This document shows positions 26,767 to 37,435 of a stretch of 64,000 bases of DNA, one piece after another. Positions within the stretch are counted from its first letter, which is position 1. Every line of letters begins with the position of its first letter. This DNA is from an uncultured Lachnospiraceae bacterium. GTDB taxonomy: Bacteria; Bacillota; Clostridia; Lachnospirales; Lachnospiraceae. Below the pieces are notes generated by a model. The model saw nothing but the letters and a program-made list of their open reading frames with translations, was not told the origin of the DNA and made no database searches. The position numbers were made by a program, and so were the translations under genes. Where the stretch lies: contig CANRJM010000001.1 in the NCBI GenBank assembly GCA_947630925.1, forward strand, positions 1-64,000, in the 5' to 3' direction.

Positions 26767-27603
26767 TTACAGATATTCCCTTATGATTTCTTCTACAAGT
26801 TGGTATTTTTCACGGGTTGCTGCCGCGGACAATTTTTCCTCGGTTTCTTTTAATTCTTTGGTAATTTTATTTTCCGCAAGGAGAGAATCCAGTAACTCCT
26901 GCATATCCGGTTCCAATTGCTGTGGTTCCTCCTTGGTTTGATGATGCGTGGCTGCTGCTTCCGGCTGCTGCCCGTTATCCGGCAGCATCTGCTTGTCCTC
27001 TGCCTTTTCTTTTTCCGGCTGTAACTGCTTGTCCTCTGTCTGAAAGTATTCCTGCTGGTACGCGGCTCTTTTTTCCGGATACAGATATTGTCCTTCCAGC
27101 CTGGAGCGCAGGTTATTTTCAAAATGATTTAATAACTGAAGCCGGAGCATCTTCTTTTTATAACGCACCTGAAAGATCAGTTCGCTCATTGGCAGAAAGA
27201 TCAGAAAAAGAACTAACGTCATAGAGTGGATTAAAATCCAACGGTCCGGAAGACCATAATAGATGCCAAACATAATGCCAAAGAGAGTACAGCCGGACAC
27301 GGTTAGACCGCAGAAATAATCAGATTTTTCCAGTGTGTTCATAGACAATCCAAACAAACGATACTGTTCCAGATAAGTGCGTATAAAGGTATCGGTATCG
27401 TATATGGGCATTTGCAGTTTGTAGCAGGCTTCATATTTTGTTATCATAGAGCGAAGCCATTTGTTTTTTGTAGAAGTTACATGTTCGGAATCACGCAGCA
27501 ACATTTGATATACAATTGCGCAAATACACTTTAGAAGGATTGCAACAGCAGTCAGGATTGTCATTGCAAAAAGTAAGTTATAATGTTCCAGTAAATGTTT
27601 CAC
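26767..27603 (-). CDS. Hypothetical membrane protein with E/K/Q-rich C-terminal tail
   Basis: Long ORF; N-terminal TM and central TM hairpin; hydrophilic tail. Confidence 0.65.
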   Translation of the reverse strand: MKHLLEHYNLLFAMTILTAVAILLKCICAIVYQMLLRDSEHVTSTKNKWLRSMITKYEACYKLQMPIYDTDTFIRTYLEQYRLFGLSMNTLEKSDYFCGLTVSGCTLFGIMFGIYYGLPDRWILIHSMTLVLFLIFLPMSELIFQVRYKKKMLRLQLLNHFENNLRSRLEGQYLYPEKRAAYQQEYFQTEDKQLQPEKEKAEDKQMLPDNGQQPEAAATHHQTKEEPQQLEPDMQELLDSLLAENKITKELKETEEKLSAAATREKYQLVEEIIREYL

Positions 27604-27857
27604 GTTGTATTACCCCCTGTTTTTAATATGCAGTGTTAAAATTACTGTCGCTTATATGATAATCTTTTGGAAAACCCGGTGGAAGAGATATCGCTTGTCA
27701 TATTTATTGTTTCTTCGACAAAAAATGAAAAAAAGAAGCATAGAAAGAAAACAAATTGAAAAACTATAGATAAAATTGCATTTATCTGTTATGATACCAT
27801 TGACAGGGAGAAAAAGGTAGTTTATGTTCAGGAGAAGATATAGGAGAGAAAAAAAGC

Positions 27858-28457
27858 ATGTATGAGAGAGATCGTTATATTCCTCGGTTGACGATTATTA
27901 TTGTGATTATCAATATTCTCATTTTTCTATATACGGATTTATCCTTTGAAAATGGGGAAGAAATTGTCCTGCAGGGAGCGCTTTCATGGTATGAGGCGCT
28001 GCGGGAAGGGGAATGGTACCGGTTGATTACCTCTATGTTTTTACATAGCGATATGGAGCATATTGGAAATAATATGTTTATCCTGGCATGTATCGGATAT
28101 TATCTGGAACGGGGAATAGGAAGCCTGCGTTATGGGATTCTTTATTTTGGTTCAGGTATTCTTGCAGGGTGTACGTCAATGGTTTATAATATGATACAGA
28201 ATAGCTACACGGTATCCATTGGCGCGTCCGGAGCGATTTTTGGAACCATCGGCGCCATGCTTTTTCTGGTTCTTTTTTTTCGGCAGAGGCTGTATCAGTA
28301 TTCCGTCCAGCAGATTGCATTTATGGCGTTTTTGGGATTGTACAGCGGTTATGTGAATATGGAAGTGGATAATGCGGCTCATGTGGGCGGTTTTGTAAGC
28401 GGATTTGTGCTGATGGGATTTTTGTCGCTTGGTCTTAAAGGAAGACGGAACCAATAA
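27858..28457 (+). CDS. Rhomboid family intramembrane serine protease
   Basis: MFLHSDMEHIGNNMFIL; SIGASGAIFGTIGA catalytic GxSG; VDNAAHVGGFVSGF His. Confidence 0.94.
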   Translation: MYERDRYIPRLTIIIVIINILIFLYTDLSFENGEEIVLQGALSWYEALREGEWYRLITSMFLHSDMEHIGNNMFILACIGYYLERGIGSLRYGILYFGSGILAGCTSMVYNMIQNSYTVSIGASGAIFGTIGAMLFLVLFFRQRLYQYSVQQIAFMAFLGLYSGYVNMEVDNAAHVGGFVSGFVLMGFLSLGLKGRRNQ

Positions 28458-28496
28458 ATAGGAAAATCATAATGGATAGAAGGAACGAGGTGCAGG

Positions 28497-29495
28497 ATGA
28501 AAGTAAATATATATTATGGGGGAAGAGGTTTGATTGATGACCCCACAATATTCGTGATGAATAAAATCATTACGGTTTTGGAAGAACTGAATATAAAAGT
28601 GGCAAAATATAATTTATATGAAGATAAGCGCGGTATTTCTATTTTGCCAAAGACTTTTAAAGATGCAGATGCTGTTATTTTGGCGGCTTCTGTCGAATGG
28701 ATGGGGATTGGCGGCCTTTTATGGCAGTTTTTGGATGCCTGCTGGTTGTATGGCGATAAAGAAAAAATGAAATCTCTATATATGATGCCGGTGGTATTGG
28801 CGACAACCTATGGAGAAAAGGATGCGCAGTTTACCATGGTAAAGGCATGGGAGATGTTAGGAGGGATTCCGTGCGATGGAATCTGCGCATATGTCAGCGA
28901 TCCGGTTGCATTTGAAACAGGCACGGAATATTCCTATTTAATTGAAAAAAAGACGGAAAACTTCTATCGCACCTTTTCAAAAAAACTGAGTTCGTTTCCT
29001 TCCAGCAGTATGGCAGTGCGTGAAAATGTGCAGCAGACCAAGACAATCAGCCTGACGCCGCAGGAAAGCGAACAGCTCTCTATGTATGTATCAGATGAGA
29101 GATATGTAAAGCAGCAGAAAGAAGATATCCAGGAATTGACGCAGATGTTCCGGGAAATGATGGGAGATTCTGTTGACAGCAGTGCAGAGGAGCCGTATAT
29201 CGATGAATTTAGAAAGGCGTTCAGTCCGATACCGGATATTGCGCTGACTTTCTCCTGGGAAATTAAGGGATTTCAGAAGCCTTTGATTCTTTCAATCGAT
29301 AATTCAAAACTGGAATGTTATTATGGACAGAAGGAAGAGGTAGATGTAGCGATCAAGTCTGACCGTCAGATACTGGAAAAGATTATTTATGGAGAATCGC
29401 CGCTCCAGACGGCGTTTATGGCAGGCGATCTGACTGCAAAAGGGAATTTCAGGGTATTGCATACCTTTGATACTTTATTCCGCTTTGGCAGATGA
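28497..29495 (+). CDS. Flavodoxin-like/NAD(P)H-dependent reductase-like protein with C-terminal SCP2-like domain
   Basis: N-terminal MKVNIYYGGRGL..ADAVILAASVEWMGIGGLLWQFLDACWLYGD. C-terminal LECYYGQKEEVDVAIKSDRQILEKIIYGESPLQTAFMAGDLTAKGNFRVLHTFDTLF is SCP2-like. Confidence 0.75.
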   Translation: MKVNIYYGGRGLIDDPTIFVMNKIITVLEELNIKVAKYNLYEDKRGISILPKTFKDADAVILAASVEWMGIGGLLWQFLDACWLYGDKEKMKSLYMMPVVLATTYGEKDAQFTMVKAWEMLGGIPCDGICAYVSDPVAFETGTEYSYLIEKKTENFYRTFSKKLSSFPSSSMAVRENVQQTKTISLTPQESEQLSMYVSDERYVKQQKEDIQELTQMFREMMGDSVDSSAEEPYIDEFRKAFSPIPDIALTFSWEIKGFQKPLILSIDNSKLECYYGQKEEVDVAIKSDRQILEKIIYGESPLQTAFMAGDLTAKGNFRVLHTFDTLFRFGR

Positions 29496-29525
29496 TTATT
29501 ATTAGAAAAAGGAGATTCACAGAGT

Positions 29526-29948
29526 ATGAAACAGGTAGTTGATAACAATTGTATATTTTGTAAAATAGCGCATGGAAAGATTCCGGCCAATACAATTTAT
29601 GAAGATGAGGATTTTAAGGTTATCATGGATGCGGCGCCGGCCTCTAAGGGGCACTGTATTATTTTGCCGAAAACCCATGCGGCAGACTTGTTTGAACTGC
29701 CGGAAGAATATTGTCAAAAGATTTTTCCGGTTGCCAGGAAGTGCGCTTCTGTTTTAAAGAAAGTACTGCATTGTGAAGGACTTAACGTACTGCAGAATAA
29801 TGGAGAGCCGGCGGGACAGACGGTCTTTCATCTTCACGTGCATTTGATCCCGCGATATACGGGCGACGCTGTGCATATTAAATGGAAAGAGCATACAGAT
29901 GAAACAGATATTGCAGAACTTGCAGGGGAAATCCGAAAAGGGTTTTAG
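29526..29948 (+). CDS. HIT family protein
   Basis: NCIFCKIAHGKIPANTIYEDEDFKVIMD...GQTVFHLHVHLIPR (HxHxH). Confidence 0.95.
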   Translation: MKQVVDNNCIFCKIAHGKIPANTIYEDEDFKVIMDAAPASKGHCIILPKTHAADLFELPEEYCQKIFPVARKCASVLKKVLHCEGLNVLQNNGEPAGQTVFHLHVHLIPRYTGDAVHIKWKEHTDETDIAELAGEIRKGF

Positions 29949-29989
29949 TGTAGGAACGGGCTGAACGGAATCAGCGGAAGGAGGAAAAA

Positions 29990-30940
29990 ATGGTTACAAT
30001 TATCCCCGTGTTGGGAGCATTAGATCCATTGGCATTAGTAAGGGCATTGCCGGGAAACGTATCACAGGGAATGATCTGGGGCATCATGTCAATCGGAGTA
30101 TATCTTACCTTTAAGATTTTGAATTTTGCAGACTTAACGGTAGACGGTACCATGGCAACAGGAGGCGCTGTTGCCGTTATGCTGATACTGGCAGGTTATC
30201 ATCCGGTGGTTGCCGTCATAATGGCATGTATTGCGGGCATGGTAGCAGGTTTTATCACTGGTATTTTACATACTGTTTTTGGGATTCCCGATATTCTGGC
30301 GGGAATTTTGACGCAGATTGCTCTGTATTCTGTGAACCTGAACATTACCGGAGGGAAAGCAAACCAGGCAGTCAGCGTCGATCAATTTGATTTGATTGTT
30401 TCGCTCCGTTATATTACCAGCACGATTGTTGTTACCGCAATTTTGACGGCATTGATTATTGCTATTCTCTATTGGTTCTTTGGGACGGAAATGGGATTTA
30501 CGATCCGTGCAACCGGCTGTAACCCGAATATGTCCCGGGCGCAGGGAATCAATACCTCTGTGGCGAAGGTAATCGCGTTGATTTTTTCGAATGGCCTGGT
30601 TGGGCTTGCCGGCGGCCTTCTGGCGCAGTACCAGGGAAACTGCGACGTTAACATGGGGCGTGGAGCGATTGTTATCGGATTGGCTTCTGTCATTATCGGA
30701 GAAGTACTTGGAGAAGCAATTTTCGGCAATAGGCTTAACTTCTGCGGAAGGCTTTTGTTTGTAGTATTCGGAAGCATTATTTATTATATTGTGATCAGTT
30801 TCGTTGTATGGCTGGGCTTACCTTCTATTGATATGAAGTTATTCTCAGCAATTGTCGTAGCGATATTCCTTGCCGTTCCATATTTGAAAGGAAAGACAAA
30901 GAATTCTTATCGGAGAGCAGCAAAGGGAGGTGTACGATAA
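29990..30940 (+). CDS. ABC transporter permease (TrpY/branched-chain-like family)
   Basis: Polytopic; GIYLTFKILNFADLTVDGTMATGGAVAV; EMGFTIRATGCNPNMSRAQGIN; followed by a coupled ATPase gene. Confidence 0.88.
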   Translation: MVTIIPVLGALDPLALVRALPGNVSQGMIWGIMSIGVYLTFKILNFADLTVDGTMATGGAVAVMLILAGYHPVVAVIMACIAGMVAGFITGILHTVFGIPDILAGILTQIALYSVNLNITGGKANQAVSVDQFDLIVSLRYITSTIVVTAILTALIIAILYWFFGTEMGFTIRATGCNPNMSRAQGINTSVAKVIALIFSNGLVGLAGGLLAQYQGNCDVNMGRGAIVIGLASVIIGEVLGEAIFGNRLNFCGRLLFVVFGSIIYYIVISFVVWLGLPSIDMKLFSAIVVAIFLAVPYLKGKTKNSYRRAAKGGVR

Positions 30941-31734
30941 TGTTAGAATTGCGGGATGTTCATAAAACATTTAATATTGGTACGATTAATGAAAAAAAGG
31001 CGTTAAACGGCGTCGATTTGAAGTTGGAAGAGGGCGATTTTGTTACTGTGATTGGTGGCAATGGAGCCGGCAAATCAACGGTGTTGAATGCGATTGCAGG
31101 GGTATGGCCGATTGATAACGGGACGATTCTGATTGACGGGGAAAATGTCACGGGGCTTCCGGAACACAAAAGAGCCAGTTTTCTGGGACGCGTTTTTCAG
31201 GATCCTATGACAGGAACAACAGCTACCATGGAGATTCAGGAAAATCTTGCATTGGCTGCCAGACGTGGTCAGAGAAGAGGCTTGAAATGGGGCATTACAA
31301 AACGGGAAAAGATGCAGTTTCATGAACTTCTTGCCAAACTTGACTTGGGATTGGAAGACCGCATGACATCAAAGGTTGGTCTGTTGTCCGGCGGTCAGCG
31401 TCAGGCAATTACGCTTCTGATGGCGACATTGAAACGGCCGAGGATTCTTCTGCTGGATGAGCATACGGCGGCGTTGGATCCTAAGACGGCGGCAAAGGTG
31501 CTTGCTTTGTCCGATCAAATCATTGAAGAAAATCATTTGACGGCTATGATGGTAACACACAATATGCGCGACGCAATCGTGCATGGCAATCGTTTGATTA
31601 TGATGAACGAAGGGAAAATCATTTTAGATATTCGGGGAGAAGAGAAAAAGAAGATTACGGTGGAAGATCTTTTAAGAAAATTTGAGGAAATCAGCGGCGA
31701 AGAATTTGCCAATGATAAGGCGCTGCTTGGATAG
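30940..31734 (+). CDS. ABC transporter ATP-binding protein
   Basis: Walker A GGNGAGKST; LLSGGQRQA; ILLLDEHTAALDP. Confidence 0.94.
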   Translation: MLELRDVHKTFNIGTINEKKALNGVDLKLEEGDFVTVIGGNGAGKSTVLNAIAGVWPIDNGTILIDGENVTGLPEHKRASFLGRVFQDPMTGTTATMEIQENLALAARRGQRRGLKWGITKREKMQFHELLAKLDLGLEDRMTSKVGLLSGGQRQAITLLMATLKRPRILLLDEHTAALDPKTAAKVLALSDQIIEENHLTAMMVTHNMRDAIVHGNRLIMMNEGKIILDIRGEEKKKITVEDLLRKFEEISGEEFANDKALLG

Positions 31735-31739
31735 ATATG

Positions 31740-31773
31740 AAACAGGGGGATTGCTTATGCATCCCCCTGTTTT
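31740..31773. terminator. Strong (bidirectional) intrinsic terminator
   Basis: AAACAGGGGGAT-TGCTTATGC-ATCCCCCTGTTTT between convergent genes. Confidence 0.85.
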
Positions 31774-31788
31774 ATATCCGGAGAACTG

Positions 31789-32382
31789 CTATCCGTTGAG
31801 TTCGTCCAGTGTTAGTTGGTATAGCGGCAGAAACTCTTTTAGAAAGATATCCGCTTCCGGACAGCACATTGTTTTGATCGAATCTGTAATGGTCTGTTTG
31901 GCGCTGTGAAATTCCTTGTTTCCGGCTGCTTCTTCTTCCAGGCACTTAATCAGGGCTGAGATTTTATCGGCAGCTTTGACCAGACGGTAAGACTCTTTAT
32001 CCTCTGTTTCTACGATAAAATATGGTTGATATGCTTCTCTTAAATCCTCCGGAAGCATATCAAGCAGCCGCAAGGCCGCTTCCTTTTCAATCTGTTTGTA
32101 AGCAGACTGAATGTCCGGATTTTTATATTTAACAGGGGTAGGCATATCGCCGGTAATGATTTCGGTACAGTCGTGATAGATACCGAGCAGGGCGACGTGC
32201 TCCGAATTATAGTTTTTGCCGAGGCGTTTGTTGCCCAAAATAGCAAGGGCATGCGCAATGACGGAAACTTCTAAAGAGTGTTCGCTGATATTTTCTGTAA
32301 CAGAATTGCGCATCAGAGCCCAGCGCTCAATATATTTCATGCGCGCCAACATAGCAAAGAAGGAATATTTTTTTTGTTCCAT
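31789..32382 (-). CDS. HD-domain 5'-deoxynucleotidase, YfbR-like
   Basis: MKYIERWALMRNSVTENISEHSLEVSVIAHAL; LLGIYHDCTEIITGDMPTPVK. Confidence 0.9.
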   Translation of the reverse strand: MEQKKYSFFAMLARMKYIERWALMRNSVTENISEHSLEVSVIAHALAILGNKRLGKNYNSEHVALLGIYHDCTEIITGDMPTPVKYKNPDIQSAYKQIEKEAALRLLDMLPEDLREAYQPYFIVETEDKESYRLVKAADKISALIKCLEEEAAGNKEFHSAKQTITDSIKTMCCPEADIFLKEFLPLYQLTLDELNG

Positions 32383-32391
32383 AGCATCACC

Positions 32392-35250
32392 TTAATCTTT
32401 CTTTAACATTTTCTGAATATACTGTCCTGTATAGGATTTCTTACATTGAGCAATTTCTTCGGGAGTGCCCTGCGCTACAATCGTTCCGCCACGGTCGCCT
32501 CCTTCCGGACCGATATCAATAATATAGTCCGCTGTCTTGATTACATCCAAATTGTGTTCAATGACAATTACTGTATTACCGCTCTCCGAAAGTCTGTGTA
32601 AGATATCAATTAGTTTATGGACATCTGCAAAATGGAGGCCGGTGGTGGGTTCGTCCAGGACATAAATTGTTTTTCCGGTGCTTTTCCGGCTCAGTTCCGT
32701 GGCAAGTTTGATGCGCTGAGCCTCTCCGCCGGATAAAGTAGTGGACGGTTGTCCAAGTTTGATATAGGATAAGCCGACGTCATATAATGTTTCTATTTTT
32801 CGGCGGATTTTCGGTAAAGGGGCAAAAAACTGCAAGGCCTCTTCTACCGTCATATCAAGGACATCTGCAATTGTTTTCCCTTTATATTTTACATCCAATG
32901 TTTCACGGTTATATCTTGCTCCGTGGCAAACCTCGCAGGGGATATAGATATCCGGAAGGAAGTTCATTTCAATCTTGTTGATGCCGTCTCCGGAACACGC
33001 TTCGCAGCGGCCCCCTTTGGCGTTAAAGCTAAACCGGCCTTTTTTGTAGCCCCTGGCTTTTGCATCCGGTGTAGAGGCAAAAAGTTCGCGGATAAAATCA
33101 AATACCCCTGTGTAAGTTGCAGGATTGGAACGTGGTGTACGGCCAATCGGCGACTGGTCAATGGCGATAATCTTATCCAACTGTTCTGTACCTGTAATTT
33201 CCTTATGTTTTCCCGGAATGGTGCGCGCGCGGTTCAGCTTTTTTGCAAGGCTTTTATAAAGGATCTCGTTGACAAGGGAACTCTTGCCGGAACCGGACAC
33301 GCCCGTTACACAGGTCATAACGCCAAGCGGAAAATCTACATTTATATTTTTCAGGTTATTTTCCGCGGCCTTTTTTACAGAGATATAGCCCGTTGGTTTT
33401 CTGCGCTTCTTCGGAACGGGGATTTGGAGACGTCCGCTTAAATAAGCGCCGGTAATGGAATTTTCGTTTTCCATGATTTCTTTGGCCGTTCCTTCTGCGA
33501 CAACTTCGCCGCCGTGCACGCCGGCGCCGGGGCCGATATCTACAATGTAATCAGCGGCTAACATGGTGTCTTCATCATGTTCTACAACAAGCAGAGTATT
33601 TCCAAGGTTTTTTAATCGAATCAGGGTGCGCAGCAGTTTGTCGTTATCACGTTGATGCAGGCCGATGCTTGGCTCGTCCAGAATATAGGCAACGCCGACC
33701 AGACCGGAACCGATTTGGGTGGCAAGCCGGATGCGCTGTGCTTCGCCGCCTGATAAAGTGCCCGCGTTTCGTGCCAGAGAAAGGTAGCCTAAACCTACGT
33801 CCATTAGAAAGCCAAGACGCGCATTGATTTCTCTTAAAACAAGATCTCCAATGGCAATCTGGCGTTCGGTCAGTTCCAGATGTTTCATAAAATCCACCAA
33901 ATCGCAGATTGGCATCCGTGTTATTTCGGTAATATTTTTATCGCTTACGGTAACGGCAAGAGCGCCCGGTTTTAGGCGTTCGCCTTTGCAGGCTTTGCAT
34001 GGGATGATTTCCATAAAAGATTCATATTCTTTTTTGCTGATATCGGAAGCAGTTTCACGGTAACGCCGTTCTACGTTTCGGATAACACCCTCAAAAGGAA
34101 TATCGTAGATTCCTGTGCCGCGCTGTCCTTTATATTTTACGCGTACTGTTTTACCGTTAGTGCCATGCATGATTAGCTGTCTGGCTTCCGCCGGCAGCTC
34201 CTGATACGGGAGGGTTAAATCGAAGCCGTATTCTGCGGCGATAGCGTCAAGGATACAACGCCCATAGCTGGTGGGGTTTGTTGCTGACTGCCATCCGGGA
34301 ACGGCAAGGGCGCCTTCCGGAATACTCAGGGAGGGATCCGGAATGATCAGGTCTTCGGAAAACTCCATACGAAATCCCAGTCCGTGGCAGGTTTCACATG
34401 CGCCAAACGGGTTATTAAAAGAAAAATTCCGGGGTTCGATTTCTTCAATGCTGATACCGCAATCCGGACAGGAAAAACTCTGGCTGAAATTCTTCTGTCC
34501 AATATTTGGGATATCAACTGTCATAAGTCCATCTGCCAGTTTTAAAACATTTTCAATGGAATCAGAAAGTCTTTTTTCAATGCCCGGGCGTACGACCAAC
34601 CGGTCTACCATAATCTCAATATTGTGTTTTTTATTCTTTTCCAATTTGATATCTTCAGAAAGTTCATAGAGATGCCCATCGACTACAACGCGGACATAGC
34701 CGCTTTTTCTGGCGGATTCAAATACTTTGGCATGCTCCCCTTTCCGTCCGCGCACGACAGGCGCCAGAAGCTGCAGTTTTGTGCCGGTTTCATAAGTCAT
34801 GATTTCATCAACCATCTGGTCGACGGTCTGCTTCTTGATTTCTTTACCGCATTTAGGACAATGTGGGATTCCGATACGGGCAAAAAGCAAACGATAGTAG
34901 TCGTAAATTTCCGTAACGGTCCCTACGGTAGAACGCGGATTGCGGTTTGTAGATTTCTGGTCAATGGAAATTGCGGGAGATAACCCTTCAATACTTTCCA
35001 CATTTGGCTTTTCCATACGCCCCAGGAACATACGGGCATAGGAAGAAAGGGATTCCATATAACGGCGCTGTCCTTCCGCATAGATAGTGTCAAATGCCAG
35101 AGAGGATTTGCCGGAACCGCTTAGTCCTGTCAGTACGATAAAAGAATCGCGCGGCAGATCGATGCTGATATTTTTTAAATTGTGCTCCTTAGCGCCCCGT
35201 ATGCGGATATATTTTTTAGCTTCCTCATGTTTTTTCGGTGTTCTACTCAT
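32392..35250 (-). CDS. uvrA: Excinuclease ABC subunit UvrA
   Basis: [74 protein letters not shown] zinc motifs; two signature/Walker B sets. Confidence 0.98.
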   Translation of the reverse strand: MSRTPKKHEEAKKYIRIRGAKEHNLKNISIDLPRDSFIVLTGLSGSGKSSLAFDTIYAEGQRRYMESLSSYARMFLGRMEKPNVESIEGLSPAISIDQKSTNRNPRSTVGTVTEIYDYYRLLFARIGIPHCPKCGKEIKKQTVDQMVDEIMTYETGTKLQLLAPVVRGRKGEHAKVFESARKSGYVRVVVDGHLYELSEDIKLEKNKKHNIEIMVDRLVVRPGIEKRLSDSIENVLKLADGLMTVDIPNIGQKNFSQSFSCPDCGISIEEIEPRNFSFNNPFGACETCHGLGFRMEFSEDLIIPDPSLSIPEGALAVPGWQSATNPTSYGRCILDAIAAEYGFDLTLPYQELPAEARQLIMHGTNGKTVRVKYKGQRGTGIYDIPFEGVIRNVERRYRETASDISKKEYESFMEIIPCKACKGERLKPGALAVTVSDKNITEITRMPICDLVDFMKHLELTERQIAIGDLVLREINARLGFLMDVGLGYLSLARNAGTLSGGEAQRIRLATQIGSGLVGVAYILDEPSIGLHQRDNDKLLRTLIRLKNLGNTLLVVEHDEDTMLAADYIVDIGPGAGVHGGEVVAEGTAKEIMENENSITGAYLSGRLQIPVPKKRRKPTGYISVKKAAENNLKNINVDFPLGVMTCVTGVSGSGKSSLVNEILYKSLAKKLNRARTIPGKHKEITGTEQLDKIIAIDQSPIGRTPRSNPATYTGVFDFIRELFASTPDAKARGYKKGRFSFNAKGGRCEACSGDGINKIEMNFLPDIYIPCEVCHGARYNRETLDVKYKGKTIADVLDMTVEEALQFFAPLPKIRRKIETLYDVGLSYIKLGQPSTTLSGGEAQRIKLATELSRKSTGKTIYVLDEPTTGLHFADVHKLIDILHRLSESGNTVIVIEHNLDVIKTADYIIDIGPEGGDRGGTIVAQGTPEEIAQCKKSYTGQYIQKMLKKD

Positions 35251-35316
35251 GCTGCGAGCCTCCTTCTCTTTATCTGCCCTTTTTTAAATAGTAACATGAT
35301 TTTTATAACAAAGCAA

Positions 35317-35330
35317 GTACATATGTTCGA
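35317..35330 (-). promoter_or_regulatory. LexA/SOS-box-like site upstream of uvrA
   Basis: Minus strand CGAACATATGTACT; near match to Gram-positive CGAACnnnnGTTCG. Confidence 0.5.
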
Positions 35331-35410
35331 CGGTCAATCCTCTTTTTTGGCAACGGACAATATCTTTCCTCCAATGTTCGAGAAATGCAGGATTTTACAG
35401 GAAAAATCAC

Positions 35411-35439
35411 TTGAAAATAATATATGGATAAAGTATAAT
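35411..35439 (+). promoter_or_regulatory. Putative sigma-A promoter TTGAAA-N17-TATAAT
   Basis: Direct reading; 17-nt spacer; about 60-70 nt upstream of the GGDEF gene. Confidence 0.7.
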
Positions 35440-35499
35440 TATTATATATGTGGGTTTATCGGGTTTTTAAAGAAGGAGATTGCAAATACGATATAGGGG

Positions 35500-37431
35500 G
35501 TGTGTATTTTGCTGAATGAGGAAAAGAAAATCATAGCAATATGCACAGCGGGAATTAATTCAGAATATATTGATACAGTTTTGGCATCCTTACATTCCCT
35601 GGCAGATTCTTTTCAGTATAAGCTTCTTTATTTTAATTCATTTAGTAATTTGTTCGATTTTGAGAAGCATGATGTGGGAGAGAGCAATATTTTTCATCTG
35701 ATTAACTATGATTTGTTGGATGCAGTGATCCTGTTATCTGAAACGTTTAAGAGGGATAGTGTCCGGGATGAAATTATTGAGAAGGCAAAATTAAATAATC
35801 TTCCGGTAGTATCCATAGACCATTATATCGAAGGATGCTTTAATGTGAATTTCCGGTATTCCAATTCCATGAGCGAGATTATTGAACATCTGATTACAAA
35901 GCACCATTACCGACGGATTAATTTTATTGCAGGACAGAAAGGGAATCTGTTTTCAGAAGAACGCATCGAGGTTTATAAAAAAGTTTTGGAAAAGCACGGT
36001 ATTCCCGTAGAAGAAGAACGGATTGGTTACGGCGAGTTTTGGGGAGGTCCGGCGGAAAAAGTGATTCGTGGATTTATAGAGAGTGACCTGCCTATGCCGG
36101 AAGCGATTGTCTGCGCCAATGATACAATGGCGATCGCCGCTTTTAAATATCTGTCCGAAGCGGGGTATCGGATTCCGGAGGATATTGCCGTAACGGGTTT
36201 TGACGGTATTCGTGAGGCATTAGAGCATATACCGTCTATCACTACGGCAAAGCATGACTATTATGAAGCGATTGCCTGTTCATATCGTATTTTAGAACAG
36301 TATTTTAGAGGAGAAACACCCGAAAAACAGCACTGGATTGATTCCAAGATCATATATGGTACGTCCTGCGGGTGTGAAGAAGCGAATACCAGGGTATATA
36401 GTACTCTGGCGAGAGATTTGTATGAACAGATTGATTTTTATGATCATTTTAACCGCCTGCAGATTAAGATGACGGCAAAGCTGGCGGATACCGATTCCTT
36501 TTATGGCGTATTTAACAATTTAAAGGATTATGCAGAAAATTTTCTGGTGGATAGATTCTGGCTTTGTATCGTGGATGATTTTTTGAGCGAGAAGAAAGTG
36601 TTATCCGATATTATTGAGGAGCAGACGTTTAAACGGGTTGGATATTCTGCGACGATGAATATGATGCTTGCGCAGAAAGATGGAGAATGGCAGGGGCTCA
36701 CAGACTTTCATACCGGTTCCCTGCTTCCGCGCCTGGATCATATATTAGAGGAAGAGAATAATGTCATGTTCCTGCCGTTACATGTATTAGATCGTTCGAT
36801 AGGGTATGTGGCTCTGGTCTATGATCCGGATAAGGTCAAAATGCATCATCTCTACCACTTTTTTATGAATATCAGCAATGCATTAGAGGCAACCAGAATC
36901 CGCCAGCGGCAGCAGGCGTTGATTGATAATCTGGAAAATAAATATGTACACGATCCAATGACCGGTCTTTTCAACCGGCGCGGGTTTTATCAGCGCGTCG
37001 AACCTGTTTATGAGCAGTGTGTCCGTGAAAATATGCCGATCATGGTAATGTCCGTTGATTTGAATGGATTAAAATATATCAATGATACATATGGCCATGC
37101 CGACGGCGATATTGCAATATCAACCGTAGGAAAGGCGTTGTCCAATGCCGCGCCGCCGCTATTTACCTGCGCGCGGTTTGGCGGGGATGAATATGTCGTA
37201 GCAGGACAGGTGGAGTCAAAGGAGGAAACAAAGGAATTTTATAAAAATGTTCTGGCTTTCTTAGAAGATTTTAATGAAAATTCCGAAAAGCCATATCAGG
37301 TAAACGCCAGCATTGGCTATGTGACCGGCGTTCCGAATGAACAACTGACTCTGGATGAATTTATTAAGCAGGCAGACGAGAATATGTATAAGGAAAAGGT
37401 GCGCTATCACGCCAGAGGCGTTAGCAGGTGA
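35500..37431 (+). CDS. Diguanylate cyclase: LacI-type substrate-binding (Peripla_BP_3-like) sensor fused to GGDEF
   Basis: N-terminal LacI sensor (EAIVCANDTMAIAAFKYLSEAGYRIPEDIAVTGFDGI) without HTH; C-terminal DPMTGLFNRRGFYQR..DLNGLKYINDTYGHADGD..CARFGGDEYVV. Start GTG 35500 or TTG 35509. Confidence 0.92.
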   Translation: MCILLNEEKKIIAICTAGINSEYIDTVLASLHSLADSFQYKLLYFNSFSNLFDFEKHDVGESNIFHLINYDLLDAVILLSETFKRDSVRDEIIEKAKLNNLPVVSIDHYIEGCFNVNFRYSNSMSEIIEHLITKHHYRRINFIAGQKGNLFSEERIEVYKKVLEKHGIPVEEERIGYGEFWGGPAEKVIRGFIESDLPMPEAIVCANDTMAIAAFKYLSEAGYRIPEDIAVTGFDGIREALEHIPSITTAKHDYYEAIACSYRILEQYFRGETPEKQHWIDSKIIYGTSCGCEEANTRVYSTLARDLYEQIDFYDHFNRLQIKMTAKLADTDSFYGVFNNLKDYAENFLVDRFWLCIVDDFLSEKKVLSDIIEEQTFKRVGYSATMNMMLAQKDGEWQGLTDFHTGSLLPRLDHILEEENNVMFLPLHVLDRSIGYVALVYDPDKVKMHHLYHFFMNISNALEATRIRQRQQALIDNLENKYVHDPMTGLFNRRGFYQRVEPVYEQCVRENMPIMVMSVDLNGLKYINDTYGHADGDIAISTVGKALSNAAPPLFTCARFGGDEYVVAGQVESKEETKEFYKNVLAFLEDFNENSEKPYQVNASIGYVTGVPNEQLTLDEFIKQADENMYKEKVRYHARGVSR

Positions 37432-37435
37432 CAAA

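Noticed and set aside
32923-33441. 172-aa plus-strand ORF inside uvrA
   Set aside because: Antisense to highly conserved uvrA; no domain signal.
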